From contig NZ_BJUL01000005.1 in NCBI RefSeq assembly GCF_007989605.1, forward strand, positions 1 to 64,000: a stretch of DNA of 64,000 bases, in the 5' to 3' direction. Shown here in pieces: positions 8,865-20,200 of the stretch (positions within the stretch are counted from its first letter, which is position 1; the number at the start of each line of letters is the position of its first letter). The stretch is from Vreelandella venusta. GTDB lineage: Bacteria; Pseudomonadota; Gammaproteobacteria; Pseudomonadales; Halomonadaceae. The position numbers and the translations under genes were made by a program. The notes under the pieces are model-generated. The model saw only the letters and a list, made by a program, of their open reading frames with translations. It ran no database searches and was not told the DNA's origin.

Positions 8865-11240
8865 ATGACCACACCTGTACGCCAGCCCGATGGAATGGCA
8901 GAAGGCTGTCCTTTTCATCAGCCCGCTCAAGCAACTAGCCATGGAGCTAGCCAAACAACGCTGACATCACCGACGGGGTGCCCCGTTTCGCGTGATGCTG
9001 CTGCCTTTGATCCTTTCGGCGCGTCTTACCAGCTTGACCCCGCCGAGGCGCTACGCTGGTCTCGCGAGCAGGAGCCGGTATTCTTCAGCCCCAAGCTTGG
9101 TTACTGGGTTGTCAGCCGCTATGAAGAGGTAAAAGCTGTTTTTCGTGACAATCTGACCTTTTCTCCCGCTATCGCGTTGGAAAAATTGACGCCAGCGCCA
9201 CCCGAAGCGGTAAAAATTCTCGAAAGCTATGGCTTTGCAATGCGCCGCACCATGGTCAATGAGGATGAGCCAGACCATATGGAGCGCCGCCGCCTGCTGA
9301 TGGAGGCTTTCTTGCCTGAAAACCTCGAGAAGCATGAGGCATGGGTTCGTGAGTTAGTGCGTAGCTATATGGATCATTTCATCGATAAAGGCCGCGCGGA
9401 TCTGGTAGAGGAGATGTTTCGGGAAATTCCCATGACCGTGGCGCTGCGCTTTCTGGGGGTGCCCAGCGAAGATGCCAAAGAGCTTCGCAAATTCTCGGTC
9501 GCCCACACGCTTAACACTTGGGGGCGCCCCTCGCCAGAACAGCAGCTGAAGATTGCTGAAGACGTAGGGCAATTTTGGAAAACGGCGCAGACTATTCTCG
9601 ATCGCATGCGTGAAGATCCAACCGGTGAGGGGTGGATGTATGATTCGATTCGTATGCACAACCAGCACCCCGAGGTTGTACCTGAGAGTTACCTGCGCTC
9701 AATGATGATGGCGATTTTGGTAGCTGCCCATGAGACGACAGCTTTCGCCACCACGAACGCTTTCCGCATCCTGCTATCGAACCGTGCTTCTTGGAATGAT
9801 ATCTGTGAGAACCCGACGCTAATTCCTAGTGCCATTGAGGAGTGTCTCCGGGCCGCTGGCTCGGTGGTGGCTTGGCGGCGTATCGCTACTGAGGATGCTG
9901 ACGTAGGGGGTGTGACGATCCCTAAAGGCGGCAAACTGTTGTTGGTACAAGCGTCGGCAAACCGTGATCCACGAAATTTTGAAAACCCTGACGAGTTTGA
10001 TATCTACCGCCATAACTCAGCAGAGCATTTCACCTTCGGTTATGGTGCGCATCAATGTATGGGTAAAAATATTGCTCGTATGGAAATGCGGATTATTCTA
10101 GATGAGTTTGTCCGCCGTTTACCCCATATACATCTTATTGAGGATCAAGCGTTCGAGTACCTGCCCAATACCTCTTTCCGGGGACCAACCTCGCTTTGGG
10201 TGGAGTGGGATCCTGAGCAGAACCCTGAGCGTCGTAACCGGGCGGTGCTTGAGAACCCGACACATTTCCATATTGGTGCGCCTATTAAAGAGGATATTGT
10301 GCGCCGGGTTTTAGTCGCTGAGGTAGAGCGTGAAGCCGAGGAAGTCGTTCGGATTGATCTTGTCGACCCCTATGGCCGTGAGCTGCCGGACTGGTCACCT
10401 GGCTCACATATCGAGCTGGTCTCAGGCGAATGGCGGCGCTATTACTCGCTGTGTGGCAAGCGCAATGACCGGCATCGTTTGTCTATTGCTATTCTACGTG
10501 AGCCGACGGGGCGTGGTGGTTCATTGTATTTTCACAGCACGCTCAAGCCCGGTGACATACTGCATATTGCTGGCCCGAAGAACCATTTTCACCTGGACCT
10601 GACTGCTGAGCGCTATACCCTCATCGCTGGCGGTATTGGTATTACGCCGATTCTTACCATGGCGGATCAACTTAAGGCATTAGGCAAGCCTTACACACTT
10701 CACTATTGCGGCGCCGGGCGGCAAACCATGGCCTTTTTGGAGCGCGTCGAGCGTGATCACAGCGCAGCGCTAACCGTTCATGCAAGCGATGAGGGCTGCC
10801 GGCTTGATATCTCAACCGCACTGAGTAGTGTAGCCAAGGGTGATCAGGTCTACTGTTGCGGCCCTGAACGAATGTTAGAGGCGCTCGAGGTATTAGTGCA
10901 GGGCTGGCCTGAAGGCGTCTTACATGTTGAGCATTTTTCGGCTCGCTCAAACATCCTTGATCCTGAACAAGAGCATGCCTTCGAGGTAGTACTTAGCGAC
11001 TCTAACGTGACGCTTCAGGTCGGGAATGATCAGACCTTGCTTGAAGCACTGACGGCGTTTGGCGTTGATGTGCCCAGTGACTGCTGTGAGGGTTTGTGCG
11101 GTACTTGTGAAGTCGCTGTTGTCGAGGGGGATATTGATCACCGTGACTTGGTACTCAGCCGTGCTGAGCGGGCTGCCAGTGATCGGATGATGGCCTGCTG
11201 TTCGAGAGCTAAAGGGGAGCGTCTTGTTCTCGCTCTCTGA
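8865..11240 (+). CDS. Self-sufficient cytochrome P450 fused to a phthalate-dioxygenase-reductase-type module (CYP116B-like)
   Basis: 791 aa, the size of CYP116B/P450-RhF enzymes. The P450 domain is about residues 45-450. It has the I-helix AAHETTAFAT, an ExxR-type region in the segment near residue 350, and the haem-binding loop FGYGAHQCMG with the proximal Cys at about residue 398. A reductase follows: a FMN-binding barrel (WRRYYSLCGKRND), an NADH-binding part (LIAGGIGITPILTM), and a C-terminal plant-type 2Fe-2S ferredoxin with Cys pattern CCEGLCGTC plus a later Cys in MMACC. Such enzymes hydroxylate or dealkylate small aromatic or alkyl substrates using NAD(P)H without partner proteins. The short N-terminal extension contains two GCP motifs (GCPFH, GCPVS). 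Substrate not deducible. A TRAP binding-protein gene follows 87 bp downstream. Confidence 0.92.
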   Translation: MTTPVRQPDGMAEGCPFHQPAQATSHGASQTTLTSPTGCPVSRDAAAFDPFGASYQLDPAEALRWSREQEPVFFSPKLGYWVVSRYEEVKAVFRDNLTFSPAIALEKLTPAPPEAVKILESYGFAMRRTMVNEDEPDHMERRRLLMEAFLPENLEKHEAWVRELVRSYMDHFIDKGRADLVEEMFREIPMTVALRFLGVPSEDAKELRKFSVAHTLNTWGRPSPEQQLKIAEDVGQFWKTAQTILDRMREDPTGEGWMYDSIRMHNQHPEVVPESYLRSMMMAILVAAHETTAFATTNAFRILLSNRASWNDICENPTLIPSAIEECLRAAGSVVAWRRIATEDADVGGVTIPKGGKLLLVQASANRDPRNFENPDEFDIYRHNSAEHFTFGYGAHQCMGKNIARMEMRIILDEFVRRLPHIHLIEDQAFEYLPNTSFRGPTSLWVEWDPEQNPERRNRAVLENPTHFHIGAPIKEDIVRRVLVAEVEREAEEVVRIDLVDPYGRELPDWSPGSHIELVSGEWRRYYSLCGKRNDRHRLSIAILREPTGRGGSLYFHSTLKPGDILHIAGPKNHFHLDLTAERYTLIAGGIGITPILTMADQLKALGKPYTLHYCGAGRQTMAFLERVERDHSAALTVHASDEGCRLDISTALSSVAKGDQVYCCGPERMLEALEVLVQGWPEGVLHVEHFSARSNILDPEQEHAFEVVLSDSNVTLQVGNDQTLLEALTAFGVDVPSDCCEGLCGTCEVAVVEGDIDHRDLVLSRAERAASDRMMACCSRAKGERLVLAL

Positions 11241-11327
11241 CCGCTAGCAATTTACAAACAGCAACTAACAATATTAAAACGCATTACGTTGCACGCTAAT
11301 TCTGTAATCAAAGAGAGGAAATTAATA

Positions 11328-12389
11328 ATGAAAAAAATCGCCACACTGACAACCTTTTCTGCCTTGATGTCATTAGGCGCTTTACAGCATGCCATCGCCG
11401 CGACTGAACTGCAGATTAGTACTTGGGCAGGCCCTAATCACGGCGTGAACACTATTGTTTGGCCAACATGGGGAAGTTGGGTAGAGGAAGCAACCGAAGG
11501 GCGCGTCACTGTTAACGTTGTTCATGATATGGGCCCACCAGGCTCGCAAATGGAATTAATCGCAGATGGCGTGGCCGACGTTACCTGGCTTTTTCATGGA
11601 TTAATGCCGGGTCGTTTCGAGCTGACCAAACTGCCCGAACTGCCCACGTTTGAAGACTTCTCGTCCGAGTCTGCGTCGGTGGCTTATTGGCGCACCCATA
11701 ACGAGTTCCTAGCCGAGGCTAATGAGCACCGTGGGGTTGAGGTGATTGGGGTTGGGGTACATGGGCCGGGTGCGCTTTATCTTGGCGAAGAGATTGATAG
11801 CCTTGATGATCTAGACGGTAAGCGTGTTCGTATTGGTGGCGGTATCATGGCAGACATCTCGAATGCACTTGAGCTTACCGGCGTAGCACTACCTCCCGCC
11901 AGCACTTATGAGGCTGCTACACAGGGGGTTATTGATGGCGCGATGCTAACACTTGAAGGGCTCAAAAGTTTTCGTCTAGCGGAAGTGCTGCCCTACACCG
12001 TTCAGATGCCGGGTGGTTTTTATCGGGGCAGTTTCTCGCTGGTTATCAACCCTGATACATGGGCCTCGCTTTCTGAAGAGGACCGCACAGCCATTGAAAG
12101 CGTGTCGGGAGAACGACTTTCTCGTTTGTTTGGCTACATGATGGATGTGGTGGATGAGCGTGGCGTCGAGTTCGCGCAACAGCAGGGCAACACGTTTGTG
12201 GAACTGCCCGCCGAAGAGCTTGAGCGTTTCCAACAAATCGCCGCAGATCTGCCAAGTCAGTGGGAGGCCGCGGCTAATGAGCGTGGTGTTAACGGTGAAG
12301 CCGCACGCAGCTTCTTCCTGGAGCAGCTCGACGTGGTAGATAGTGAAGAGGGGTTGAGTGCTGAGGAAGTGGTTGACCAGAGCATGTGA
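11328..12389 (+). CDS. TRAP-type solute-binding protein (DctP family), orphan
   Basis: 353 aa from the ATG at 11328, preceded by AGAGAGGA. An in-frame start at 11289 is less likely. Signal peptide about residues 1-24 (ending AIAA). DctP fold with the family segments LISTWAGPNHG-like start, DLDGKRVRIGGGIMADI near residue 165 (substrate carboxylate-binding Arg region), and GVIDGAMLTLEGLKSF near residue 202. The usual DctQ and DctM permease genes are not adjacent; the operon ends here. It may feed the P450 substrate by using permeases encoded elsewhere, an inference from co-orientation with the P450 gene. Confidence 0.85.
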   Translation: MKKIATLTTFSALMSLGALQHAIAATELQISTWAGPNHGVNTIVWPTWGSWVEEATEGRVTVNVVHDMGPPGSQMELIADGVADVTWLFHGLMPGRFELTKLPELPTFEDFSSESASVAYWRTHNEFLAEANEHRGVEVIGVGVHGPGALYLGEEIDSLDDLDGKRVRIGGGIMADISNALELTGVALPPASTYEAATQGVIDGAMLTLEGLKSFRLAEVLPYTVQMPGGFYRGSFSLVINPDTWASLSEEDRTAIESVSGERLSRLFGYMMDVVDERGVEFAQQQGNTFVELPAEELERFQQIAADLPSQWEAAANERGVNGEAARSFFLEQLDVVDSEEGLSAEEVVDQSM

Positions 12390-12396
12390 TGTGTCC

Positions 12397-12439
12397 CTGC
12401 CCGAGGCGCTGTTGTGCTTCGGGCAGCGGGTTATTTTTT
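12397..12439. terminator. Intrinsic terminator between the P450/TRAP operon and the convergent PKS operon
   Basis: Arms CTGCCCGA (12397-12404) and TCGGGCAG (12419-12426) followed by CGGGTTATTTTTT on the plus strand. The T-run overlaps the last codons of the convergent rfaH-like gene. Works best for plus-strand transcripts. Confidence 0.6.
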
Positions 12440-12952
12440 CTGTAGATTATCGACAGAGATCTCAACATCCTGAGGGCGTTGTAGCACGTTAAGCAGCACG
12501 ATAGCGCGCTCTTCGCCTTTGCAACGTTTAAAAACGGCTTCTAAATCTTTGAAGGGGCCGTCGGTGATCGTCACTTTTTCCCCAGCGCAGAAGTAGCTGT
12601 GGCTGCCTTCTTGATGATGCGGCTGTGCGCGAAGGGTATCTACCAGGGCATCCGGCACGGCGATGGGCGTGTTGCCAAAGGTGAGTAGTCGCAGCACGCC
12701 GCGGGTAGAGCGAATTGGCCGCCAGTTGCTGACGGTCTGATCCAGCCGAATAAACAGGTAATAGGGGAAAAGCGGCTCGGATACCAGCGTGAGTTTGCCT
12801 TGGCGCTTACGTTTAGCATTAAGCACAGGATGGAACACCTCATAGCCTTGGTTGGTGAGGTGCTCTGCGGCGCGAAATGATTCGCCGCCTTTGCATTGAA
12901 TCACATACCAGCAGGGAGTAGCCCGCTCGGCTTGGGTTCCCAATTCCTCCAT
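12431..12952 (-). CDS. rfaH: RfaH-like transcription antitermination factor, last gene of the PKS/Kps operon
   Basis: 173 aa NusG paralogue. The N-terminal NGN domain (about residues 12-110) shows WYVIQCKGGESFRAAEHL, GYEVFHPVL, PLFPYYLFIRLD and the STRGVLRLLTFGN motif typical of RfaH. The C-terminal KOW domain begins at CAGEKVTITDGPFKDLEAVF. RfaH binds RNA polymerase and the ops element on non-template DNA and lets polymerase read through long operons for capsule, LPS and toxins. It starts 3 bp after the AONS stop with AAAGGGTG as ribosome site, so it is co-transcribed with the genes it could regulate. I found no convincing ops (GGCGGTAGnnT) in the operon leader. The E. coli rfaH gene is not capsule-linked, so this may be a dedicated paralogue rather than the housekeeping copy. 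Confidence 0.85.
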   Translation of the reverse strand: MEELGTQAERATPCWYVIQCKGGESFRAAEHLTNQGYEVFHPVLNAKRKRQGKLTLVSEPLFPYYLFIRLDQTVSNWRPIRSTRGVLRLLTFGNTPIAVPDALVDTLRAQPHHQEGSHSYFCAGEKVTITDGPFKDLEAVFKRCKGEERAIVLLNVLQRPQDVEISVDNLQKK

Positions 12953-12955
12953 AAA

Positions 12956-14290
12956 TCACCCTTTGGCGTTTGCAAGCAGTAGCGCGAGTGCATCCAGCGT
13001 TTGGTCAACGTGATCCTTGGTGTGCTCACAGGAAAGAAAAAAGCGTAGCCGAGCACTTTTTTCAGGGACCGCAGGATACAGAATAGGCTGCACGTTAATG
13101 TGCTGTGCAAACAGCGCATGGGAGAGGTGTGCCGCGAGCGGCGAGCTGCCCACAATAACGGGTACAACGGCAGAGCCAATGCTATGGCCGGTATCCATTC
13201 CCCGCGCTTGCGCCTGCTCCAGGAAGTAGCGCGAAATTGCCTGTAGCTGGGTAACGCGTTCGGTTTCCTGGGGCATTAATTCCAGTACTTTAAGCGAAGG
13301 TGCAGCCACTTGGGCGGGCATGCCGACACTGTAAAGAAAACCGGGTGCAAAGTAGCGCAGTGTTTCGACCAGCGCTTTATTGCCGGCAATATAGCCCCCG
13401 CAGCCTGATAGCGTTTTGCTCATAGTGCCCATCCATATATCAACATCGGCTGGGTCAATCGCAAAGTGTTCTCGTAAGCCTAGCCCGGTGTCGCCCATGA
13501 CGCCAAACGAATGCGCTTCATCGACCATCAGCCACGCCTGATGGCGCTGCTTTAGCTCAATAAAGCGGGGCAGATCGGGGATATCGCCATCCATGCTGTA
13601 AAGCCCTTCAATGACGACAAGAACGCGTTCAAATTGATGGCGATGGCGGCTTAATAGGGCGTCTAGCGCAGCGGGATCGTTATGGCTGAAAGACATACGC
13701 TTGGCGCCGGAAAGCTGCGCGCCGACCAACGAGCTGTTGTGGATGTACTCATCATGCAGCACAAGATCTTTCGGGCCTAATAGATAGCCAAGGGTCGACA
13801 CATTGGTTGCGTGACCACTGACAAAAACAACCGCGTCTTCAACCCCATAGATATCGGCGATCGCTTGCTCTAGTTGACCGTGAATAGGTCGTTCACCGGA
13901 GACTACGCGACTGGCGGAAACGGAGGTGCCGTAGTGAGCCGCTGCGTCGGATGCCGCTTGAACAACCCGCGGGTCACCGGAGTAACCCAGGTAGTTATAG
14001 CTGGCGAAATTAATGCACTCATGGCCATCAATCACGCTGGTGGCACCGGCGAGGCCGTCATGGACTTTAAAAAACGGATCAATCAGCCCGAGCTGTTTTG
14101 CGCCCTGGCGCATCATGACTAGCTGTTGATAGCCCGGGTGGGCATCAAATCGTGTAAAGCGCTCGGGAACAGTCCGAGTGGCTTCGGCGCCTGATATAGC
14201 AGGCGCCTGGGTGCTGGCGGCACGGGGCGTTGGGCGCTTGCGTGCCTGTTCCAGCAGCTGTCGTTTCAGTTCAGAGCGCTTTACGGTCAT
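12956..14290 (-). CDS. PLP-dependent alpha-oxoamine synthase (AONS/serine-palmitoyltransferase-like)
   Basis: 444 aa. Start ATG overlaps the PKS stop (ATGA). Fold-type I aminotransferase of the AONS family, which joins an acyl thioester to an amino acid with loss of CO2 to give an alpha-amino ketone. Motifs are INFASYNYLGYSGD (about residue 93), SGHATNVSTLG, the Asp region DEAHSFGVMGDTGLG (about residue 257), and the PLP-lysine site MGTMSKTLSGCGGY (Lys near residue 293). About 60 extra N-terminal residues precede the family core and are basic. Immediate coupling to a PKS that lacks a thioesterase suggests that this enzyme offloads the ACP-bound chain, as in prodiginine, fumonisin and saxitoxin pathways. 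Amino-acid substrate (Ser, Gly or Ala) not deducible. Confidence 0.9.
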   Translation of the reverse strand: MTVKRSELKRQLLEQARKRPTPRAASTQAPAISGAEATRTVPERFTRFDAHPGYQQLVMMRQGAKQLGLIDPFFKVHDGLAGATSVIDGHECINFASYNYLGYSGDPRVVQAASDAAAHYGTSVSASRVVSGERPIHGQLEQAIADIYGVEDAVVFVSGHATNVSTLGYLLGPKDLVLHDEYIHNSSLVGAQLSGAKRMSFSHNDPAALDALLSRHRHQFERVLVVIEGLYSMDGDIPDLPRFIELKQRHQAWLMVDEAHSFGVMGDTGLGLREHFAIDPADVDIWMGTMSKTLSGCGGYIAGNKALVETLRYFAPGFLYSVGMPAQVAAPSLKVLELMPQETERVTQLQAISRYFLEQAQARGMDTGHSIGSAVVPVIVGSSPLAAHLSHALFAQHINVQPILYPAVPEKSARLRFFLSCEHTKDHVDQTLDALALLLANAKG

Positions 14291-17200
14291 GGTGTCTCGG
14301 TGGTAGATGTTGAAGCCGGCTCATTATTGAGTCCGTCCGCCCCGTGGCGAGCGGCCAGAGAGGCTAACGCATCTTGTGGCGCTTCTTCAACATCATTGTC
14401 ATGCTGATGTAACTTTTGAATCAGCACACCGGCCAGTTTGTGCAGCGTAGACGCTTCACTCAACACCATCACCGGTACTTGTACGTTCAGGCGATTCTCG
14501 ATGGCGGTCATCAATTCAACGCCCATAAGCGAGTCAAAGCCCATATCGTATACTGAGCGATGAATGTCGATTTTCTCTTCATCAATCAGCAGGATACTGG
14601 CTAGCTCTGCGCGCAATAGATCGGTAATGGTGCTATGCAGCTCTTCTGGTGAAAGATCGGCCAGTAGCGCGCTGATATCGTCATCGTGGTCAACGCTGCC
14701 GTCATCATCGCTGGTGCGGGCAATTTCGTTAAACCGTGGTGCCTGGGCGGTGGGCAGGAAGCGCGCTAGTGCGCCCCATTCCAGCTCAAGTACACCAAGG
14801 CTTGGCCCGGGCGTCAGCAACATTTGTTCAAGCACTTTAAGGGCGTCATCAGAGCGCAGCGCAGAACCGCCTAAGCGCTCTTGCAACGCATCGCGGGTGC
14901 GCGTGTTGCGTGCCAAGAAACCGACATCTTCAATAGCCCCCCAGCGTACGCAGGTAGCGGGTAGACCAGCGGCGCGACGGCGGGCAGCAAAGGCTTCTAG
15001 CCAGTGGTTGGCAGCTACGTAATTGGCCTGTCCTGGGTTGCCAAATAGCGTCGTCGCCGAGGAATAGAGCACAAAGAAGTCGAGTGAGATGTCCTGGGTA
15101 AGGGTGTCCAGATGACGGGCACCGTCAATTTTAGGAGCCAGCACCTTGTGAATACGCTCGGCATCTAAATTGCGAATCAAGCCGTCGTCGATCACTGTTG
15201 CGGCATGCACGATGCCACGCAACGGGCTAAGCTCGCGTTTCGCGCGCTCCATAACACTGGCTAGCGCGTCGTGATCGGTAATATCACAGGCTGCAGCCAG
15301 CACCGTCACGCCTTGGGCTTCGAAGGCCGCGATAGCGGCTTGGGCTTCTTCGCTAGCGGGGCCGCTACGGCTTAACAGGATAAGCTGGCGTGCGCCTTTA
15401 CTGACTAACCATTGAGCCGTTTTTAGGCCAAAGCCACCCAAACCACCGGTTACTAGATAGCTGGCGTCGGCTGTGAGCGTCATCGTGCCAGTGCCTAATA
15501 GTTCGTTACGCGGTGGCGCAATAGGCTGTTCGTAGGTGACCACTACTTTGCCGATCTGACGTGCTTGCTGCATGTAACGGAAGGCATCAATCACTTGGTT
15601 GTGACTGAACGCCGTGAACGGCAGCGGGCTGAGTGTACCGTCGTTAAATAGCGCCATCATTTCACCGAACAGGCGCTGGGTGAGGGCAGGCTGCACTTTC
15701 ATCAACTGGTCAGAGTCGATGCCGAAGTAGCTTAAGTTGTTACGGAACGGGCGCAGGCCAATATGAGTGTTTTCATAGAAGTCCCGTTTACCTAATTCCA
15801 GGAAGCGACCAAACGGGCGTAGTGCGCGGAGGTTTTGGTTAATCGCTTCGCCTGCCAATGAGTTCAGTACGACATCCACGCCTTCGCCTTGCGTATCCTC
15901 TAGGATCTCTTCGGCAAACGTCAGCGAGCGGGAGTCGTAGATACGCTCTTCACCCATAAGGCGCAGGAAGTCGCGCTTCTCTTCAGAGCCAACGGTGGCG
16001 TAGATATCGGCACCCAGCCACTGGGCAATTTGCAGCGCGGCGATACCCACACCGCCAGCGGCACCGTGAATCAGCACTTTCTCACCGGGCTCCAAGCGCG
16101 CCAGATGTTTTAGCGCGTAGTACACGGTGAAGAACGTGGTCGGGATTGTCGCGGCAGCAGCATAGCTGACGCCTTCAGGCAGAGGTGCGACAGCATTCTG
16201 GCTGGCAATGAGACGGTCGCTGAAGCTAGCGGGTCCAAAGCCCACGACCGCCTGGCCAGGAACGACGTGTTGAACATTGGCACCAACAGCAAGCACCTCG
16301 CCCGAGAACTCAAGCCCCAGGGTCGGCCCAGCGAAGCCATTTTCAATCGCTTCATCAGACAATAAGCCCAGGGTGTACATGACATCGCGGAAGTTGAGTC
16401 CCGTCGCTTTAACACGAATTTCTACCTCATCCGCGCCAAGTTCAGGCAGTGGGCGTGGCCGCCACTGTAGCTGACGCAATTGCCCGGGTAGGGCAAAGCC
16501 CAGCGTCATTGCCTGATGAGGCGCAGCGCTTGCCTGCTTGACCGGGTGAGGTGCGGGCAGGGTGCGCAGACGGGTAGCAAACCGCTCGCCTTCAAGCGTT
16601 ATGACCAGCTCGTTTTCGCTATCTGGCGTAGCTAGTGACGCTACAAAGGCATTTAACGCCGCATTGCTGGGCGCGTCGGGTAGATCGATCAGTGTGACGC
16701 TATGGCCAACCGCTTCATTGGCGAGCGAACGACCAAAGCCCCATAGCGCGGCGTCATCGCCTGTACTGGCAGCCTGGGTTGCTAGCCAAAGCGTGACACG
16801 GCTGCCTTGGCCTTCAAGCCCACTGGCTTCTAATGCCAGTGACCACTGCTGTGCTGTGTAGCAGCGCTGAGTTTGAGCGGCAGTTGTAGAGCCCTTAAGC
16901 CCACGCAGGTCAATCACATTGAGTGCCGCAGGTACGTCTTGGCGTTCACCTAGTGCTGAAGTCAACAGCGCTTGTGGGGATTCGTCGCTGACGGCTAGCC
17001 ATGTATTGGCGGTGTCTAACCGCTCTGCGAGTTGGGCAGCAAGTGCTTCGTGCTCAGTGTCAGAGACAATTAATTGGTAGGCCGCTGCTGCCGTTTGTGT
17101 CTGCGAGTCATTGGTGACTGTGTACTGGCCATGCAGTAGGTAAGCGCCATTCTCTTCCAGCTCAATCGGTGGCGAAATGCTAAGGCCTTGTTGCGCTAAC

Positions 17201-20200
17201 CACTCGACCAGATTGTCTTGTTCCAGGGCGGTTTGGTCGATGCCAGGTGTGGCCAGTAAGTCGTCAAGCCAACGGCTCGGCTGAATTCCAATCACCATTA
17301 CCTGAGCGCCTGGCGCAAGTTGGCTTGGCAGCGCTTCAATCAACTGGCGGGTGCGTTCAGGTTGGGTCACGTCCACGCTGATAAACGCCAGCTGGGCTTT
17401 CTGTGCATTGCTAAGCGTCGGCAGAGCCTCTTCCAGCGGCTGGATATCCATCAGCGGGAAACGCTCTTGAAGCTGTTCCGCCTGATGGCGAGCCGTGTCG
17501 CTGGTAGTGATGGCACGGTAGTGGTACGCATCGTTAGCGATAGCCGTGTTCGCTAGCTGTTCGAGCAGTCGCTGGCCAAGGGCTGGGGTGCAAGGGCCCG
17601 CTTCTAACAACTGCAGCCGCTGACCGGTAGGCAGTGTAGCTAGCGTAGCTTCCATTAAGGCGCCCAGCTCGGCGGCTAATACTTGCCAGCCGCTTTCGCC
17701 AATCAGGACGCGATTAATGCCTGCAAGGTGCTCAGCGGTAATGCCTAGGCTTTCCAGAGTGTCGTTGCCGCTGGTCAATTGCTCTCGGTGTAGCCCTAAG
17801 CGACCGACCATATGAATCGGGGCAAAATAATCGGGATAATCCTGCACCAGTAGCTGCCAAATGGTTTCCGGTGCGAGCTGATCTTCGCCAGCGTTAACAT
17901 TAACACCCGCAAAGGCTTCGCTAAGGCTATCAAGTAGCGGTGACACTTCTTGGGCATAGCGTTGACCGGTGATGGCGGTAAACGCCTCGCTTAGCCCGGC
18001 CAGTCGGGCGAGCGCATGGCCTGGCAGCGAAAGTGCCGCCGTGTTCAGCGGAGCAGGCGTTAATTCAACATCCAGGTAGCTAAAATGCTGGTGATGGGCG
18101 CGGTTTAAGCGAATCGCCTTGAAGCGGGTTTCACTAAGCACGGCCACAGCGTTACCGGCTGCGTCATAGAGTTCGAAGTCGGCGGTGAAGGAGTGAGGCG
18201 CGCGCTTACCCATGACAGCTCGCGCCAGTACTGGGGCACCGGCTTCAGCATTCACCTGAATGCGCCCAACACGAACCGGCACGAAGGCTAGCTGGGCGGC
18301 AAACTCGTTGTGTTGAGCCAGCAGCGGAATAAACATCTGGAAAGCACTGTCCAGAATGCCTGGATGCAGGTGTAGCGTATCGAGCTGCGATTGGACGCTA
18401 TCGGATAGGGTGATTTCCCCCATGACGCTGTCGCCTTCAATCCAGCCATGGCTAATGGCTTGGAACGCAGGCCCGTAATGCAGTCCGATACGTTCGGCCA
18501 TCTGCAGGTGCTCGGCCAGGGTATAGTCGGGCGCGCGGTTTGGCAGGCTTGGCGCTTTTCGATTGAGCAAGAAGCCTCGGCTTTCGCGCATGCGGCGGGC
18601 AACGGCATTTAGCTGCCATTCGCTACCGGTGGCTGGCTCGCGGGAGTGGATGGCTAAGCGGCCGTCATCTGGGTCCAGCGTTAAGCGCATAGTGCGCCCG
18701 TTGTGGCCATCCAGCAGTAAGGGTGCGCGAATTTCCAGCTCTTCAATATCTAAAAGCGGTGTGTCTTTCTGCTGCAGAGCGGCTGCTAGCGTTAGCTCTA
18801 CAAACCCTGCGCCCGGGAAGACAGCGCCTTCGCCGACGACATGATCGGCCAGCCATGGCTGGCGCTTGGTATCCAGCTGGCTCTCCCAGGTGTGATCCTG
18901 CTGCGCCAATGGGTAGCCAAGCAGCGGGTGCTGGTAATAGCGGGAAAGCAACCCTTGGCCATCGTTGGTGCCTTGCACCCAAAGGTGAGTGCGTTGCCAG
19001 GCGTAGTGTGGCAGCAGGACGCGCTGGCCTTCGACGGGGAAGAAGTGGTGACTATCGAAGCTTAACCCGCTTAACAGCACTTGGCCGAGGCAGCGGGTTA
19101 AGCCATCTGCCCCTGACTTATGCCGTTCAATGGTGCCTAGCACTAAGCCGCTGCGCTCTTGCTGGCGTAGAGAGTCGTTTAGATAGCGGCGCAGGATGGG
19201 GTGTGCACCGACTTCCACAAAGACATTGTAACCCTGCTCAATCAGCACCGTCGCGGCGTTGTCAAATAGGACCGGCTCACGAATATTGAGCCACCAGTAA
19301 TGGGCATCCAACTGTGTGCCTTCACTGATGGTGCCGGTCACGGTGGATACATAAGGTATCTGGGTGGCGCGTGGACGAATGTCAGCCAAGGCTTCCACGA
19401 CGCCCGCTTTGATGCTGTCCATGGCGGGGCTGTGGAAGGCGTAATCCAGTGGCAGGCGCTTTGCGAAGGTGCTCTGCTCGCTAAGGGCGGCCTCGATGGC
19501 GCTTAGCTGGTCACGGTCACCCGCTAACGTAATGCCTTTGGGGCTGTTAATGCCAGCCAGACTAATGTTGCTAAATTCGGCTTTTTCAAGCCAGGGGGCG
19601 ATCTCTTCCGCGCTGATGGCGACAGCCGTCATTTCCCCAAGACCACGGGTTTTGCCCTGGTAGAAGCTGCGGTAATAAATAACTTTAACGGCGTCTTCTA
19701 ATGTTAACGCGCCGGATGCCCACGCAGCAGCAACTTCGCCCACGCTGTGGCCGAAGACGGCGGTGGGCACGATACCCTTGGATTTAAGCCATTCGGTTAA
19801 CGCGACCTGCAGTGCGAACAGGGCGGGTTGAGCGATTTCTGTGCGCTCAAAGCGGCCTTCTTCGCTGGACGCTTCCTGATTACGGCCCGCAAGCTCGTCA
19901 CGCAGCGAAAAATCCCCATACTTCTGGAACAGCGCATCTACACGGTCAATGGCGTCGCTAAACGCGGGCTCGCTGTCTAGCAGGTCATGCCCCATGGTTT
20001 CCCACTGGCAGCCGTTACCATCGTAAACAAACACCGGGCCACGGGCGTTAGCTAAGCGCTCCAGTGTCACAACGCTGCTAGCTTCACCTTCCGCAAATTG
20101 GCTGAGCGCATTGGCAGCGGCTTCCGCTGTTTGGGCGAAACACAGTGCGCCAAAGGTGTGTTGTTCGCGGTGGCTGTTCAGCGTGTGGGCGATATCATAA

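Noticed and set aside
18723..19289. 188-aa plus-strand open frame opposite the PKS gene
   Set aside because: Antisense shadow of the PKS DH/AT region: no ribosome site, arginine/glycine-rich translation without family motifs.
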